In this document: positions 1 through 8,160 of the stretch, piece after piece
Position numbering within the stretch: position 1 is the first letter of the stretch
How the letters are laid out: the number at the start of each line of letters is the position of its first letter
From: an uncultured Coriobacteriaceae bacterium
GTDB lineage: Bacteria; Actinomycetota; Coriobacteriia; Coriobacteriales; Atopobiaceae
Length of the DNA: 22,948 bases
Direction: 5' to 3'
Assembly: GCA_900543875.1 (NCBI GenBank)
Contig: UQSV01000029.1
Span: 1 to 22,948 of the forward strand
Made by a program: the position numbers and the translations under genes
Notes under the pieces: model-generated
Told to the model about the DNA's origin: nothing
Seen by the model: the letters and a program-made list of their open reading frames with translations, nothing else
Database searches by the model: none

Positions 1-1759
1 CGTCCCCGCCATCGTCCGCGAGGGCATAGGCGGCAAGCGAGCTCTGGCTCTCCCACATGCGCGCGTAGGCGCCGCCGCGGGCGAGCAGCTCGTCGTGGGC
101 GCCCTGCTCGACCAGCCGTCCGCCCGCCATCACGAGGATGTCGCTGGCGTTGCGGATGGTCTCGAGGCGATGCGCCACCACGATGACCGTGTGCTGCCCC
201 GCAAGGCCCTCGATGACCCCGGCGAGCGCCGCCTCGCTCGCAGCGTCGACGTTGCTCGTGGCCTCATCAAAGACGTAGACGGGCGAGTCGTAGAGCAGGG
301 CGCGCGCCATGCAGACGCGCTGGCGCTGGCCGCCCGAGAGGTTGCCGCCGCCCTCGGACACCGCCATGCCAAGGCCGCCCGAGGCGCGCACGAAGCCGTC
401 GACGCGGGCGCGGCGCAGGGCCTCCCACAGAGCCTCGTCGCCAGCCTCAGGTGCCGCGAGCAGCAGGTTCTCGCGCAGGGTGCCCGCAAACAGGTAGCCG
501 TTCGTGGGCACGAGCGTCACGGCACGCATGAGCGAGGCGGCCGTGGCGTCGCGCAGCTCAACGCCGCCAACGCACACGCTGCCCGCGTAGCCGCACTTGC
601 GGCCGGCGAGGAACGCGGCCAGGGTCGACTTGCCGCCGCCGCTCTCGCCCACCACGGCCACGAGCGAGCCGGCGCGCACGGTGGCCGTAACGTCCGCGAG
701 CACGCGCGCGTCGCCGTAGGCGTAGCCCACGCCGCTAAGCTCGACGTCGCCGTGGCCGGTAATCCCCACGTCGCCGCGGGCGGGCGCCGGGGTGTCCAGG
801 ATGTCGAACATGCGGCGCGACGCCGCCATGCCGTTCATGGCCGTGTGGAACAGCGACCCCAGCCGGCGCATGGGCAAAAAGAACTCCTGCGAGAGGAACA
901 CTACGAGGAAGGCCGCGCCAAACGTGATGGCGCCGCTCGCGAGCTGTAGCACCGCCACGATGATGCCGGCCGCGGCACCCATGTAGACCACGAGGTCCAT
1001 GACGCAGATCGAGCGCAGCTGCATCACGAGCAGGCGCATCGTAGCGCCGCGGAAGCGCTCGGCCTCCTTGTTGATGCGGCCGTGCCAGGCGCCGTCGGCC
1101 TGATAGACCTTGAGGGTCGTGAGGCCCTGCACCGCCTCGAGGAACATGCCGCCCAGGTCGACGTAGCTGCCCCAGTACGCCTCGCCGATCTTCTTGGCGT
1201 TCTTCATGACCATCATGATTGAGATGGGAATCACGGGCACGCACATGAGCAGCAGCGTCGCTGGCAGGCCCGCCTGCCACACGAGCAGGGCAAACAGGGT
1301 GAGGGGCGCGAGCGCCGAGTAGAAGAGCTGCGGCAGGTAGCCGCCAAAGTAGACCTGCAGCTGCGAGACGCCCTCGACGCTCGTCTGCACGGCCTCGGCA
1401 GTGGTGGTCGTCTCGGCATAGGAGGGGCCCAGCTCGCAGAGCTTGGCGTAGACGAGGCCGCGGATCTTGCGCGTGGCCACGAAGGCCGCGCGGTCGCCGC
1501 AGCGCTGGGCGAGGTAGATGGCCGCGGCGCGCACCGCGATAGCGGCCGCGAGCACGCCCAGCGTGGTGCCCTGCGAGAGCGCCTGGACGGCGGCCGCGGC
1601 ACCCATGCCCGTGCCGGCCGCGAAGGCGGCGTCGAGCAGGCCCGCGAGCACCCACATCACCACGACGTTGGCCACGAGGGCCAGCCACTTGCACGCCACG
1701 CTCGCCACGATGTGGCCAATGGCCTCGGGCACGAGCGAGAACAGGCGCTTCTCGAACAT
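1..1759 (-). CDS. ABC exporter half-transporter (TMD-NBD), partial
   Basis: The minus frame is open from the ATG at 1759 to the left edge, so the 3' end lies outside the window. About 586 codons are visible. The start is fixed by a perfect AGGAGG just upstream. Residues 1 to about 320 are hydrophobic, beginning MFEKRLFSLVPEAIGH, and fit a six-helix exporter membrane domain. A nucleotide-binding domain follows: Walker A GESGGGKST near residue 370, signature LSGGQRQR near 473, Walker B VYVFDEATSNVD near 490, and H-loop VVAHRLET near 525. The TMD-NBD order and sequence style resemble CydC/CydD and related type IV exporters. The partner half would be expected just beyond the left edge, where this frame is about to end. 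The substrate cannot be told from sequence. The gene is divergent from the ATPase gene at 1974. Family call is firm; the CydCD assignment is only a possibility. Confidence 0.9.
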   Translation of the reverse strand, partial: MFEKRLFSLVPEAIGHIVASVACKWLALVANVVVMWVLAGLLDAAFAAGTGMGAAAAVQALSQGTTLGVLAAAIAVRAAAIYLAQRCGDRAAFVATRKIRGLVYAKLCELGPSYAETTTTAEAVQTSVEGVSQLQVYFGGYLPQLFYSALAPLTLFALLVWQAGLPATLLLMCVPVIPISIMMVMKNAKKIGEAYWGSYVDLGGMFLEAVQGLTTLKVYQADGAWHGRINKEAERFRGATMRLLVMQLRSICVMDLVVYMGAAAGIIVAVLQLASGAITFGAAFLVVFLSQEFFLPMRRLGSLFHTAMNGMAASRRMFDILDTPAPARGDVGITGHGDVELSGVGYAYGDARVLADVTATVRAGSLVAVVGESGGGKSTLAAFLAGRKCGYAGSVCVGGVELRDATAASLMRAVTLVPTNGYLFAGTLRENLLLAAPEAGDEALWEALRRARVDGFVRASGGLGMAVSEGGGNLSGGQRQRVCMARALLYDSPVYVFDEATSNVDAASEAALAGVIEGLAGQHTVIVVAHRLETIRNASDILVMAGGRLVEQGAHDELLARGGAYARMWESQSSLAAYALADDGGD

Positions 1760-1800
1760 GAAACCTCCTGGTAAAACGGCAGGGCGAGCATGCCACGTGG

Positions 1801-1855
1801 CAGAGGGACGGGTCCTTTGTCACGCAAAAAACGTGACAATAGACACGTCCCTCTG
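1801..1855. repeat. Imperfect 24 bp inverted repeat (long hairpin)
   Basis: The arm at 1801-1824 (starts CAGAGGGACGGGTC) pairs with the arm at 1832-1855 (ends GTCCCTCTG) at 21 of 24 positions around a short A-rich loop. The word TGTCACG occurs again at 1854-1860. It sits in the 214 bp gap between the divergent ABC genes. It looks like a dispersed intergenic palindrome rather than a terminator, because no transcript should end here. Confidence 0.7.
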
Positions 1856-1928
1856 TCACGCCCCCGCCACGTCTCGGGCTGATAGTTAATCTGCGCAAAC
1901 ACTATACGTGAAAGGCGAGCGTAACGGC

Positions 1929-1934
1929 TATACT
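1929..1934 (+). promoter_or_regulatory. Possible -10 box of the ABC ATPase/permease operon
   Basis: TATACT lies 40 bases upstream of the chosen ATG at 1974. No convincing -35 hexamer is seen at the usual spacing. A second TATA-like word lies at 1903-1908. Inference from position and sequence only. Confidence 0.3.
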
Positions 1935-1973
1935 GGACCTCATATGCACACAACCTGGCAGACGGGAGCCCGC

Positions 1974-2675
1974 ATGCCCTACATCGAGTTCAACAACGTC
2001 GTGAAGGCCTACGGCTCGGGCGCCGCAGAGATCCACGCCCTCGACGGCGCGAGCTTCTCGGTCGAGCGCGGCGAACTCGCCGTGGTGCTGGGCGCAAGCG
2101 GCGCCGGCAAGACCACGGCGCTCAACATCCTGGGCGGTATGGACACCGCCACCTCGGGCTCGGTCACGGTCGACGGCCGCGAGCTCACGAACGCCACCGA
2201 GGACGAGCTGGTGGAGTATCGCCGCGCCGACGTGGGCTTCGTCTTCCAGTTCTACAACCTCGTGCCCAACCTCACCGCGCTCGAGAACGTCGAGCTCGCG
2301 GCCCAGATCTGCCCCGACTCGCTCGACGCGCGCGAGACGCTCGAGAAGGTGGGCCTGGGCAGCCGCCTCGCGAACTTCCCCGCCCAGCTCTCGGGCGGAG
2401 AGCAGCAGCGCGTCTCAATCGCCCGCGCCGTGGCCAAGAACCCCAAGCTGCTGCTGTGCGACGAGCCCACCGGCGCCCTCGACTACCAGACCGGCAAGCA
2501 GATCCTGCAGCTTCTGCAGGACACCTGCCGCCGCGATGGCATCACCGTGGTGCTCATCACCCACAACGCCGCGCTCGCCCCCATGGCCGACCGCCTCATC
2601 CGCTTCAAGAGCGGTCGCGTCACCGAGATGTGCGTGAACCCCGCGCCCACGTCCATCAGCCAGATCGAGTGGTAG
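1974..2675 (+). CDS. ABC transporter ATP-binding protein, MacB/LolD type
   Basis: A 233-residue ATPase that should power the FtsX-type permease encoded next to it. It has Walker A GASGAGKTT at about residues 40-48, the Q-loop segment FVFQFYNLVPNL near 88, the signature LSGGEQQR near 140, and Walker B LLLCDEPTGALD near 160, followed by ITHN. The GEQQR signature and the ALD sequence after Walker B are typical of the MacB/LolD/FtsE-like group that partners FtsX-fold permeases in peptide export or mechanotransmission. The start at 1974 (MPYIEFNNVVKAYG) is preceded by GGGAG five bases upstream and matches the usual N-terminus. The frame is open further upstream (GTG at 1908, ATG at 1944), but those starts would add a non-conserved tail. 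The gap to the permease is 88 bp and is filled by a repeat doublet. Confidence 0.93.
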   Translation: MPYIEFNNVVKAYGSGAAEIHALDGASFSVERGELAVVLGASGAGKTTALNILGGMDTATSGSVTVDGRELTNATEDELVEYRRADVGFVFQFYNLVPNLTALENVELAAQICPDSLDARETLEKVGLGSRLANFPAQLSGGEQQRVSIARAVAKNPKLLLCDEPTGALDYQTGKQILQLLQDTCRRDGITVVLITHNAALAPMADRLIRFKSGRVTEMCVNPAPTSISQIEW

Positions 2676-2679
2676 AAGC

Positions 2680-2741
2680 GGGACAGTTGCTCAGGCATCT
2701 ATTGTCCCAACTGGGACAGTTGCTCAGGCACCTATTGTCCC
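2680..2741. repeat. GGGACA/TGTCCC repeat doublet, locus 1
   Basis: Two direct copies of a 29 bp element lie at 2680-2708 and 2713-2741, each starting GGGACAGTTGCTCAGGCA and ending ATTGTCCC. The ends of each copy form a 6 bp palindrome. The pair fills nearly the whole gap between the ATPase stop and the permease start. The reverse complement of the same element occurs at 8023-8085. Confidence 0.85.
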
Positions 2742-2763
2742 AATGACGAGAAGGACCCGCCCC

Positions 2764-5700
2764 ATGCGCTCAGCCCTCGCAAAAGACACCCTTCGAACCA
2801 TCCGCCACAGTCTGCGCCGCTTCGTCTCGATCGCGGCCATCTGCATGCTGGGCACCACGATGTTCGTGGGCCTCACCATCGCCTGCGAGGACCTGCGCCT
2901 CTCGGCCGACGAATATTTCGACGCCCAGCGCCTCTACGACGTGAGCGTGCAGTCGACCCTGGGCCTCACCGATGACGACGTGGACGCACTTGACGCCCTC
3001 GATGGGGTGAGCGCCGCCCAGGGTGGCTGGAAGGAGACGGCCTACACCGAGGTGGACAACGCCAGCCAGTCCGTCGCCGTGAGCGCCACGGCCAAGGACG
3101 GCATGAACGAGCCCTACCTCATCGAGGGGCGCCTGCCCGCTGCGGCCGGCGAGGTGGCTGTCACGAGCGACTACCTTGCAGACTCCGGCAAGCGCATCGG
3201 CGACACGCTCACCTTCGGCGTGGACGGCGACCCCTCCACCTGGGCGGCCGACGACACGCTCGAGCGCCAGCAGGCCAAGGCGCAGGACCTGCTCGACAAC
3301 ATCGAGGACGCGGACGACGTCGAGCTCACCGACGACGAGCGCGACCTGCTCGACCAGATCGACGCAGATGACCTCGCCCGCGCGGCCATTGCCAACGACA
3401 TGGACCTCACCCGCTGGGCGGACCTCACGGACGACGACCTCCAGACCCTGCTCACCGACGCCTACCAGGGCCGCTTTGACGACCTCAGCGCGAGCGACGC
3501 CACCTCCAAGGAGCTCTTTGCCCGCCACACCTACACGATCGTGGCCGAAGTGGGCGACCCCACCAACGTCGCGGCCAAGCACGGCTCGTCGTCCTTCCGC
3601 GCCACGGGCGCGCGCTACGCCTTCTTCGTGAGCGACGCCGACGCCACAACGAGCGCCTACTCGGTGGTCTACCTGCAGGTTGCGGGCGCCACCGAGCTAA
3701 GCGGCTTCACGGGCGCCTACCAGGACAAGGTCGATGCCGTCCTCTCCCAGGCAGAAGGCATCAAGGAGCAGCGCGAGCGGGCCCGCGAGGAGCAGATCGC
3801 CGCAGACGGCAACGCCCAGATCGACGAGGCCGAGCAGAGCGCAAACGACGAGTTCGAGCACGCACAGAGCCAGATTGACGAGGCACAAGCCACGATCGAC
3901 GACGCGCTAGCCCAAATCGAGAGCGGCCGCGAGCAGCTCGCGGGCAAGAAGGCCGAGGCCACAGACGCGCTCGCCGCCGCCCAGGCGCAGATCGATGCCG
4001 GCCGCGCCCAGCTCAGCGACCCCGCCACCCGCGAGGGGGCCATCGCCCAGGCCCGCGCGGCGCTCGAACAAAACGAGCAGTACCAGGCCGCCAAGGACGC
4101 ACTCGCGCAGCTCGAGCAGACCCGCGACGGCTACGCCGCCCTCGAGGGCGCGGCCGAGCAGCTTGAGGCCGCCATCGACCAGGCCGAGGCCGCGGGCGCG
4201 GACGCCGACACCCTAGGCGCTCTCCACGCCCAGCTCGACGCCGTACAGACGCAGATGACGGGCATCGAGGCCGCCCTTGCCGCCCAGGGCACCACGGTCG
4301 AGGCCCTCCCCGCCCTCATCGAGCAGGCCCAGGCGGGCATCACGGCCGCCGAGGCAGCCGCGGACGCCGCCGTGGACGAGCAACTCTCCCAGATGTCCGC
4401 CCAGCTCGACGACGCCCAGGCGCAGCTCGACGAGCAGCGCGACCTCGCCCTGGCGCAGCTCGACGAGGCGGCCGCCCAGCTCAGCGACGCCGCGGCCCAG
4501 GCGGCAGACGGCCAGGCCGAGCTCGACGACGCCCGCGCCGAGTTCGAGCGGCAGAAGGCCGACGCCCTCGCCAAAATCGCCGACGCGCGCGCCAAGCTCG
4601 CCGACGTTGGCAGCGCCACCTGGTACGTCCAGGACCGCTCGGCCATCTCGAGCTACTCCTCGATCGACTCCGACGCGAGCTCCATCGAGGTCATCGGCAC
4701 CGTCTTCCCGGCGATCTTCCTCACCGTGGCCATCCTCATGTCCATCACCACGGCCACGCGCATGGTCGAGGAGGAGCGCGGCCTCATTGGCCTGTACAAG
4801 GCGCTGGGCTACCCGCGCCGCCGCATCATGGCCAAGTACGCCGGCTACACCATCGCCGCGACCCTCGCGGGCTGCGGCGTGGGCGCGCTGCTGGGCTTTG
4901 TGGCGCTGCCCAAGTTCCTCTTCACCGTGTTTGCCGTGATGTACACGCTGCCGGCCTTTACCCTGCACTTCAGCGCGGGCCTGTGCGCCCTGGCCTTTGG
5001 CCTGTTCGTGGTGGGCATCGGCGCCGCCACGCTCGTCGCCGTGCGCGGCGAGCTCGCCGAGTGCCCCGCGGCCCTCATGCGCCCCAAGGCCCCGCGCGCT
5101 GGCAAGCGCATCCTGCTCGAGCACGTCGGCCCCGTGTGGCGCCGCCTCTCCTTCCTCAACAAGGTCACGGCGCGCAACCTCTTCCGCTACAAGAGCCGCC
5201 TGGCCATGACGGTGTTTGGCGTGGCCGGCTGCTGCGCCCTCATGATCATGGGCTTTGGCATCAACGACACCGTGCAGGCCCTCTCGCCCAACCAGTACGG
5301 CGGGGCAGGCCGCGCGGGCATCTACTCCTACGACCTGCTCGCCGCCACGCAGCCCGCAGACCTCGAGGTGGCCGCCCAGAGGCTCACCGATAGCAGCCGC
5401 GTGGACTCCTACGTGGCCGTGCGCTATGAGAACGTCACGGTCGAGCACAACGGCGCCAAGCAGACCATGCAGCTCGTCGTGGTGCCCAACGACTTTGCGC
5501 TCGACGGCTACATCGACCTGCGCACGCAGGACGGCCGGCACCTCGACCTTGCCGGCGCCACCGCAGACGGCGGGGCCCTGCTCACCAAGAACGCGGCCGT
5601 GGTGCTGGGCTTTGGCGAGGGCGACAGCGTGCGCCTGCAGGACACGTCGCTCAACCAGGCAGACGTCAAGGTGAGCGGCATCGTGATGAACTACCTCGGC

Positions 5701-6300
5701 AACGCCGTCTACCTCACCCAGGACAGCTACGAGCGCCTCTTTGGCCAAGCGCTCGAGCCCAACGCCCTGCTCGCCAAGCTCAACGGCACGGACGACGAGA
5801 AGATCGCCTTCGCAGACGAGCTCGGAGGCGACGCGACGTTCCTCTCGGTCACGAGCGTGGCCGCCGGCATCCGCGACTTCGAGAGCAACTTCATGCTCAT
5901 CAACTACGTGGTGGCACTCGTCACGGCGCTGGCCGCGGGCCTGTCGTTCGTGGTGCTGTTCACGCTCGCCACCACCAACATCTCGGAGCGCGAGCGCGAG
6001 CTGGCCACGATCAAGGTACTGGGCTTCCGCAAGCGCGAGGTGCGCGTCTATATCAACAAGGAGCTGCTCATCCTGGCGCTCATCGGCGCCATCGTGGGCA
6101 TTCCGCTGGGGTGCGTGCTGGGTCACTCGCTCACCTACGTGCTCAACATGCCCTCGATGTACTTTGCCGTGGAGATCCACCCCTTGAGCTACGTGTGGTC
6201 GTGCGGCCTGTCGATGCTCTTTGCGCTGGCGACGTCGCTCGTCACGAGCCGCTCCATCGACCGCGTCGACATGGTGGGCGCCCTCAAGTCTGCCGAGTAG
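2764..6300 (+). CDS. FtsX-like ABC permease with long coiled-coil ectodomain
   Basis: A 1178-residue membrane protein, the permease partner of the ATPase upstream. The ATG at 2764 is preferred over 2743 because GAGAAGG lies nine bases before it, while 2743 directly abuts a repeat. Order of parts: a first membrane helix at about residues 19-41; an extracytoplasmic region; an Ala/Gln/Glu/Asp-rich coiled coil at about 327-612 with many AQxQLDEA-like heptads; a first FtsX membrane block at about 640-770 with EEERGLIGLYKALGYPRRRI; a second MacB-like ectodomain; and a second FtsX block from about 1044 with ERERELATIKVLGFRKREV. The duplicated FtsX architecture is typical of large actinobacterial and firmicute predicted permeases. 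The substrate is unknown; a role in export, or in transmitting force to a cell-wall partner through the coiled coil, is inferred. Confidence 0.9.
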   Translation: MRSALAKDTLRTIRHSLRRFVSIAAICMLGTTMFVGLTIACEDLRLSADEYFDAQRLYDVSVQSTLGLTDDDVDALDALDGVSAAQGGWKETAYTEVDNASQSVAVSATAKDGMNEPYLIEGRLPAAAGEVAVTSDYLADSGKRIGDTLTFGVDGDPSTWAADDTLERQQAKAQDLLDNIEDADDVELTDDERDLLDQIDADDLARAAIANDMDLTRWADLTDDDLQTLLTDAYQGRFDDLSASDATSKELFARHTYTIVAEVGDPTNVAAKHGSSSFRATGARYAFFVSDADATTSAYSVVYLQVAGATELSGFTGAYQDKVDAVLSQAEGIKEQRERAREEQIAADGNAQIDEAEQSANDEFEHAQSQIDEAQATIDDALAQIESGREQLAGKKAEATDALAAAQAQIDAGRAQLSDPATREGAIAQARAALEQNEQYQAAKDALAQLEQTRDGYAALEGAAEQLEAAIDQAEAAGADADTLGALHAQLDAVQTQMTGIEAALAAQGTTVEALPALIEQAQAGITAAEAAADAAVDEQLSQMSAQLDDAQAQLDEQRDLALAQLDEAAAQLSDAAAQAADGQAELDDARAEFERQKADALAKIADARAKLADVGSATWYVQDRSAISSYSSIDSDASSIEVIGTVFPAIFLTVAILMSITTATRMVEEERGLIGLYKALGYPRRRIMAKYAGYTIAATLAGCGVGALLGFVALPKFLFTVFAVMYTLPAFTLHFSAGLCALAFGLFVVGIGAATLVAVRGELAECPAALMRPKAPRAGKRILLEHVGPVWRRLSFLNKVTARNLFRYKSRLAMTVFGVAGCCALMIMGFGINDTVQALSPNQYGGAGRAGIYSYDLLAATQPADLEVAAQRLTDSSRVDSYVAVRYENVTVEHNGAKQTMQLVVVPNDFALDGYIDLRTQDGRHLDLAGATADGGALLTKNAAVVLGFGEGDSVRLQDTSLNQADVKVSGIVMNYLGNAVYLTQDSYERLFGQALEPNALLAKLNGTDDEKIAFADELGGDATFLSVTSVAAGIRDFESNFMLINYVVALVTALAAGLSFVVLFTLATTNISERERELATIKVLGFRKREVRVYINKELLILALIGAIVGIPLGCVLGHSLTYVLNMPSMYFAVEIHPLSYVWSCGLSMLFALATSLVTSRSIDRVDMVGALKSAE

Positions 6301-6334
6301 GGCGAGGAGCCGCAGTACGCGCCGGCCATCCCCG

Positions 6335-6355
6335 CCCGCGGGCGCGCCCCGCGGG
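6335..6355. other. GC-rich stem-loop after the permease gene
   Basis: Two copies of the self-complementary octamer CCCGCGGG (6335-6342 and 6348-6355) can pair over a five-base loop, 35 bases after the permease stop. There is no T-run, so it is at best a non-canonical terminator or transcript-end stabiliser. Confidence 0.35.
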
Positions 6356-6357
6356 TC

Positions 6358-6388
6358 CCCAAGCCACTTGGGTAGAATGAATCCCAAG
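6358..6388 (+). promoter_or_regulatory. Promoter/operator candidate of the flippase gene
   Basis: A -10-like TAGAAT lies at 6373-6378. Three copies of the hexamer CCCAAG/CTTGGG surround it, at 6358-6363, 6367-6372 and 6383-6388. The second and third form an inverted repeat directly flanking the -10 box, which is the expected layout for a repressor site covering a promoter. No clear -35 is visible. Confidence 0.35.
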
Positions 6389-6406
6389 CAATCAGAGGGG
6401 ACCCGC

Positions 6407-8017
6407 ATGAGAAACCCGTTCGAGAGAAACGCCGATGAGCAGCGCCCGGCACGCGGCATGCGTCAGCGCGGCGAGCTCGCGCCCGCAGACGAGGCCGAGC
6501 AGAGAGGACGCGAGCGTCGCGCCCGCACCAGCCAGGCCGGCCGTCCTGCCCGTGGCAGCCGCATCGCACGCGAGCAGGACCAGCAGGGTCGCGGGCGCGG
6601 TCACAAGCCGCGTCGCCCCAAGAAGCCCAGCCGCCTGGGCATGCTCGTTGGCAACTGGTGGAACCGCCTCATCAGCGCCGTCTACTCGGGGTCGCTGTCG
6701 AGCCAGACCGAGCAGTACACCGCCCACAACACCACGCAGGACTACATCTGGAACTCGGTGGGCCTGGGCGCCTGGGGCGTTGTCTTCCCGGTGCTGTCAG
6801 TGGTCACCACGCAGCTCATCGGCGTGGAGCCAGCCGGCCGCTTCTCGATGGCCTTCGTTACGGGCACGCTACTGCTCTTCATCGCCAACTACGGCGTGCG
6901 CACCTTCCAGGTGTCAGACCTCGCCGAGAAGCACTCGTTCTCCGACTACCAGGCAAACCGCGTGGTCACGTGCGTCGTGATGCTCGTGGTGGGCATCCTC
7001 TACTGCCAGCTGCGCGGCTATGACCCGCAGATGTTCACACTGTGCATGGGCATGTTCGTCTACCGCGCCATCGACGGGCTGGCAGACGTCTACGAGGGGC
7101 GCCTGCAGCAAATGGACAAGCTCTACCTCGCGGGCATCTCGCAGGCCATCCGCTCGGCCGCCGTCATCGTGGCCTACAGCGTCGTGATCCTCATCACGCG
7201 CAGCCTGGGGGCCGCCGGCATCGCCATGGCCGTGGCAGCCGCGGCGTCATTCGTGCTGCTCACCCTGCCGCTCACGTTCTTCGAGACGCCCAAGAGCAAG
7301 AAGCTGTCGCTTGGCAGCGTCAAGGACCTGTTCGTCCAGTGCTTCCCGCTGTTCGTGGCGCTGTTCCTCTACAACCTCATCGACAACATGCCCAAGTTCG
7401 CGATGGAGGGTGTGCTGTCCTACGACAACCAGCTCTACTTCAACGCGCTGTTCTCGCCCGCGCACATCATCATCATGGTGATTGGCTTCATCTACAAGCC
7501 GCAGCTCATGCGCCTGGCAGAGATCTGGGCAGACCCCAAGCGCCGCGGCCGCTTCGACATCATCGTGCTGGCAGTGCTCGCCATCATCGTGGCTCTCACG
7601 CTGGGCGTCGCGGGCTTCATGGGCACCATCGGCATCCCCATCATGAGCTTCCTGTACGGCGTGGACTTCGAGCAGTTCCGCGGCCTGTGCTACGTCATGG
7701 TGGCCACGGGCGGCGTGTGCGCGGCCATCGACTTCCTGTACCAGATCATCACGGTGCTGCGCCGCCAGAAGGCCGTGACGCGCGTCTACCTGCTCACGCT
7801 GGGTTTCTCGCTGTTCGTGCCGCCACTGCTCATCGGCTTCACGGGCCTGCCGGGCGCCGTCCTGGGCTACCTCATCGTCATGTGCATCCTGCTCGTACTG
7901 CTCGTGACCGAGTACCTCTCGATCCACGCCGAGCTCTCCGAGACGCTCAAGAGCTACCGCAAGCCCGCCCGCGCCGACCGCCCCAGCGCCACGTCCTCGC
8001 CCTCGCCCGAGGATTAG
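6407..8017 (+). CDS. MOP-superfamily membrane flippase (Wzx/polysaccharide exporter-like)
   Basis: A 536-residue polytopic membrane protein. The ATG at 6407 (MRNPFERNADEQRP) has AGAGGGG six bases upstream. The first ~75 residues are Arg/Gln/Pro-rich and probably cytosolic, ending in RGHKPRRPKKPSR. About a dozen hydrophobic segments follow in the pattern of O-antigen/polysaccharide flippases, which move lipid-linked glycans across the membrane. The C-terminus is short, polar and Pro/Ser-rich. No glycosyltransferase gene is adjacent, so the substrate cannot be inferred from neighbours; the gene appears to be monocistronic. A MATE-like drug exporter is the main alternative within the superfamily. 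The basic N-terminal extension is unusual for this family. Confidence 0.75.
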   Translation: MRNPFERNADEQRPARGMRQRGELAPADEAEQRGRERRARTSQAGRPARGSRIAREQDQQGRGRGHKPRRPKKPSRLGMLVGNWWNRLISAVYSGSLSSQTEQYTAHNTTQDYIWNSVGLGAWGVVFPVLSVVTTQLIGVEPAGRFSMAFVTGTLLLFIANYGVRTFQVSDLAEKHSFSDYQANRVVTCVVMLVVGILYCQLRGYDPQMFTLCMGMFVYRAIDGLADVYEGRLQQMDKLYLAGISQAIRSAAVIVAYSVVILITRSLGAAGIAMAVAAAASFVLLTLPLTFFETPKSKKLSLGSVKDLFVQCFPLFVALFLYNLIDNMPKFAMEGVLSYDNQLYFNALFSPAHIIIMVIGFIYKPQLMRLAEIWADPKRRGRFDIIVLAVLAIIVALTLGVAGFMGTIGIPIMSFLYGVDFEQFRGLCYVMVATGGVCAAIDFLYQIITVLRRQKAVTRVYLLTLGFSLFVPPLLIGFTGLPGAVLGYLIVMCILLVLLVTEYLSIHAELSETLKSYRKPARADRPSATSSPSPED

Positions 8018-8022
8018 CCGCT

Positions 8023-8085
8023 GGGACAATACCTGCCTGAGCAACTGTCCCAAACTGGGACAATGCCTGCCTGAGCAACTGTCCC
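8023..8085. repeat. GGGACA/TGTCCC repeat doublet, locus 2
   Basis: Two direct copies of a 29 bp element lie at 8023-8051 and 8057-8085, each beginning GGGACAAT and ending GAGCAACTGTCCC. They are the reverse complement of the locus 1 element with only a few differences. They lie between the convergent flippase and aspS genes, just past the flippase stop. Confidence 0.85.
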
Positions 8086-8090
8086 ACAAA

Positions 8091-8123
8091 ACGCCCCAGC
8101 CACGACAAGCGTGACTGGGGCGT
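8091..8123 (-). terminator. Rho-independent terminator of aspS
   Basis: Read on the minus strand, a 14 bp stem (ACGCCCCAGTCACG against CGTGGCTGGGGCGT, one mismatch) with a five-base loop is followed by TTTTGT. It lies 38 bases past the aspS stop. It may also stop plus-strand transcripts from the flippase gene, though the T-run is poor in that direction. Confidence 0.8.
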
Positions 8124-8160
8124 CGTCTTACCTATGGAGCCAAGCGGGGCAGCGCGCGCC

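Noticed and set aside
4213..6459. Long minus-strand open frame (about 750 codons) opposite the permease gene
   Set aside because: It is the antisense shadow of a GC-rich gene; composition is His/Gly/Val/Arg-rich without any domain, and the plus strand encodes a clear FtsX permease. The same applies to long frames opposite aspS, the flippase and the M20 gene.
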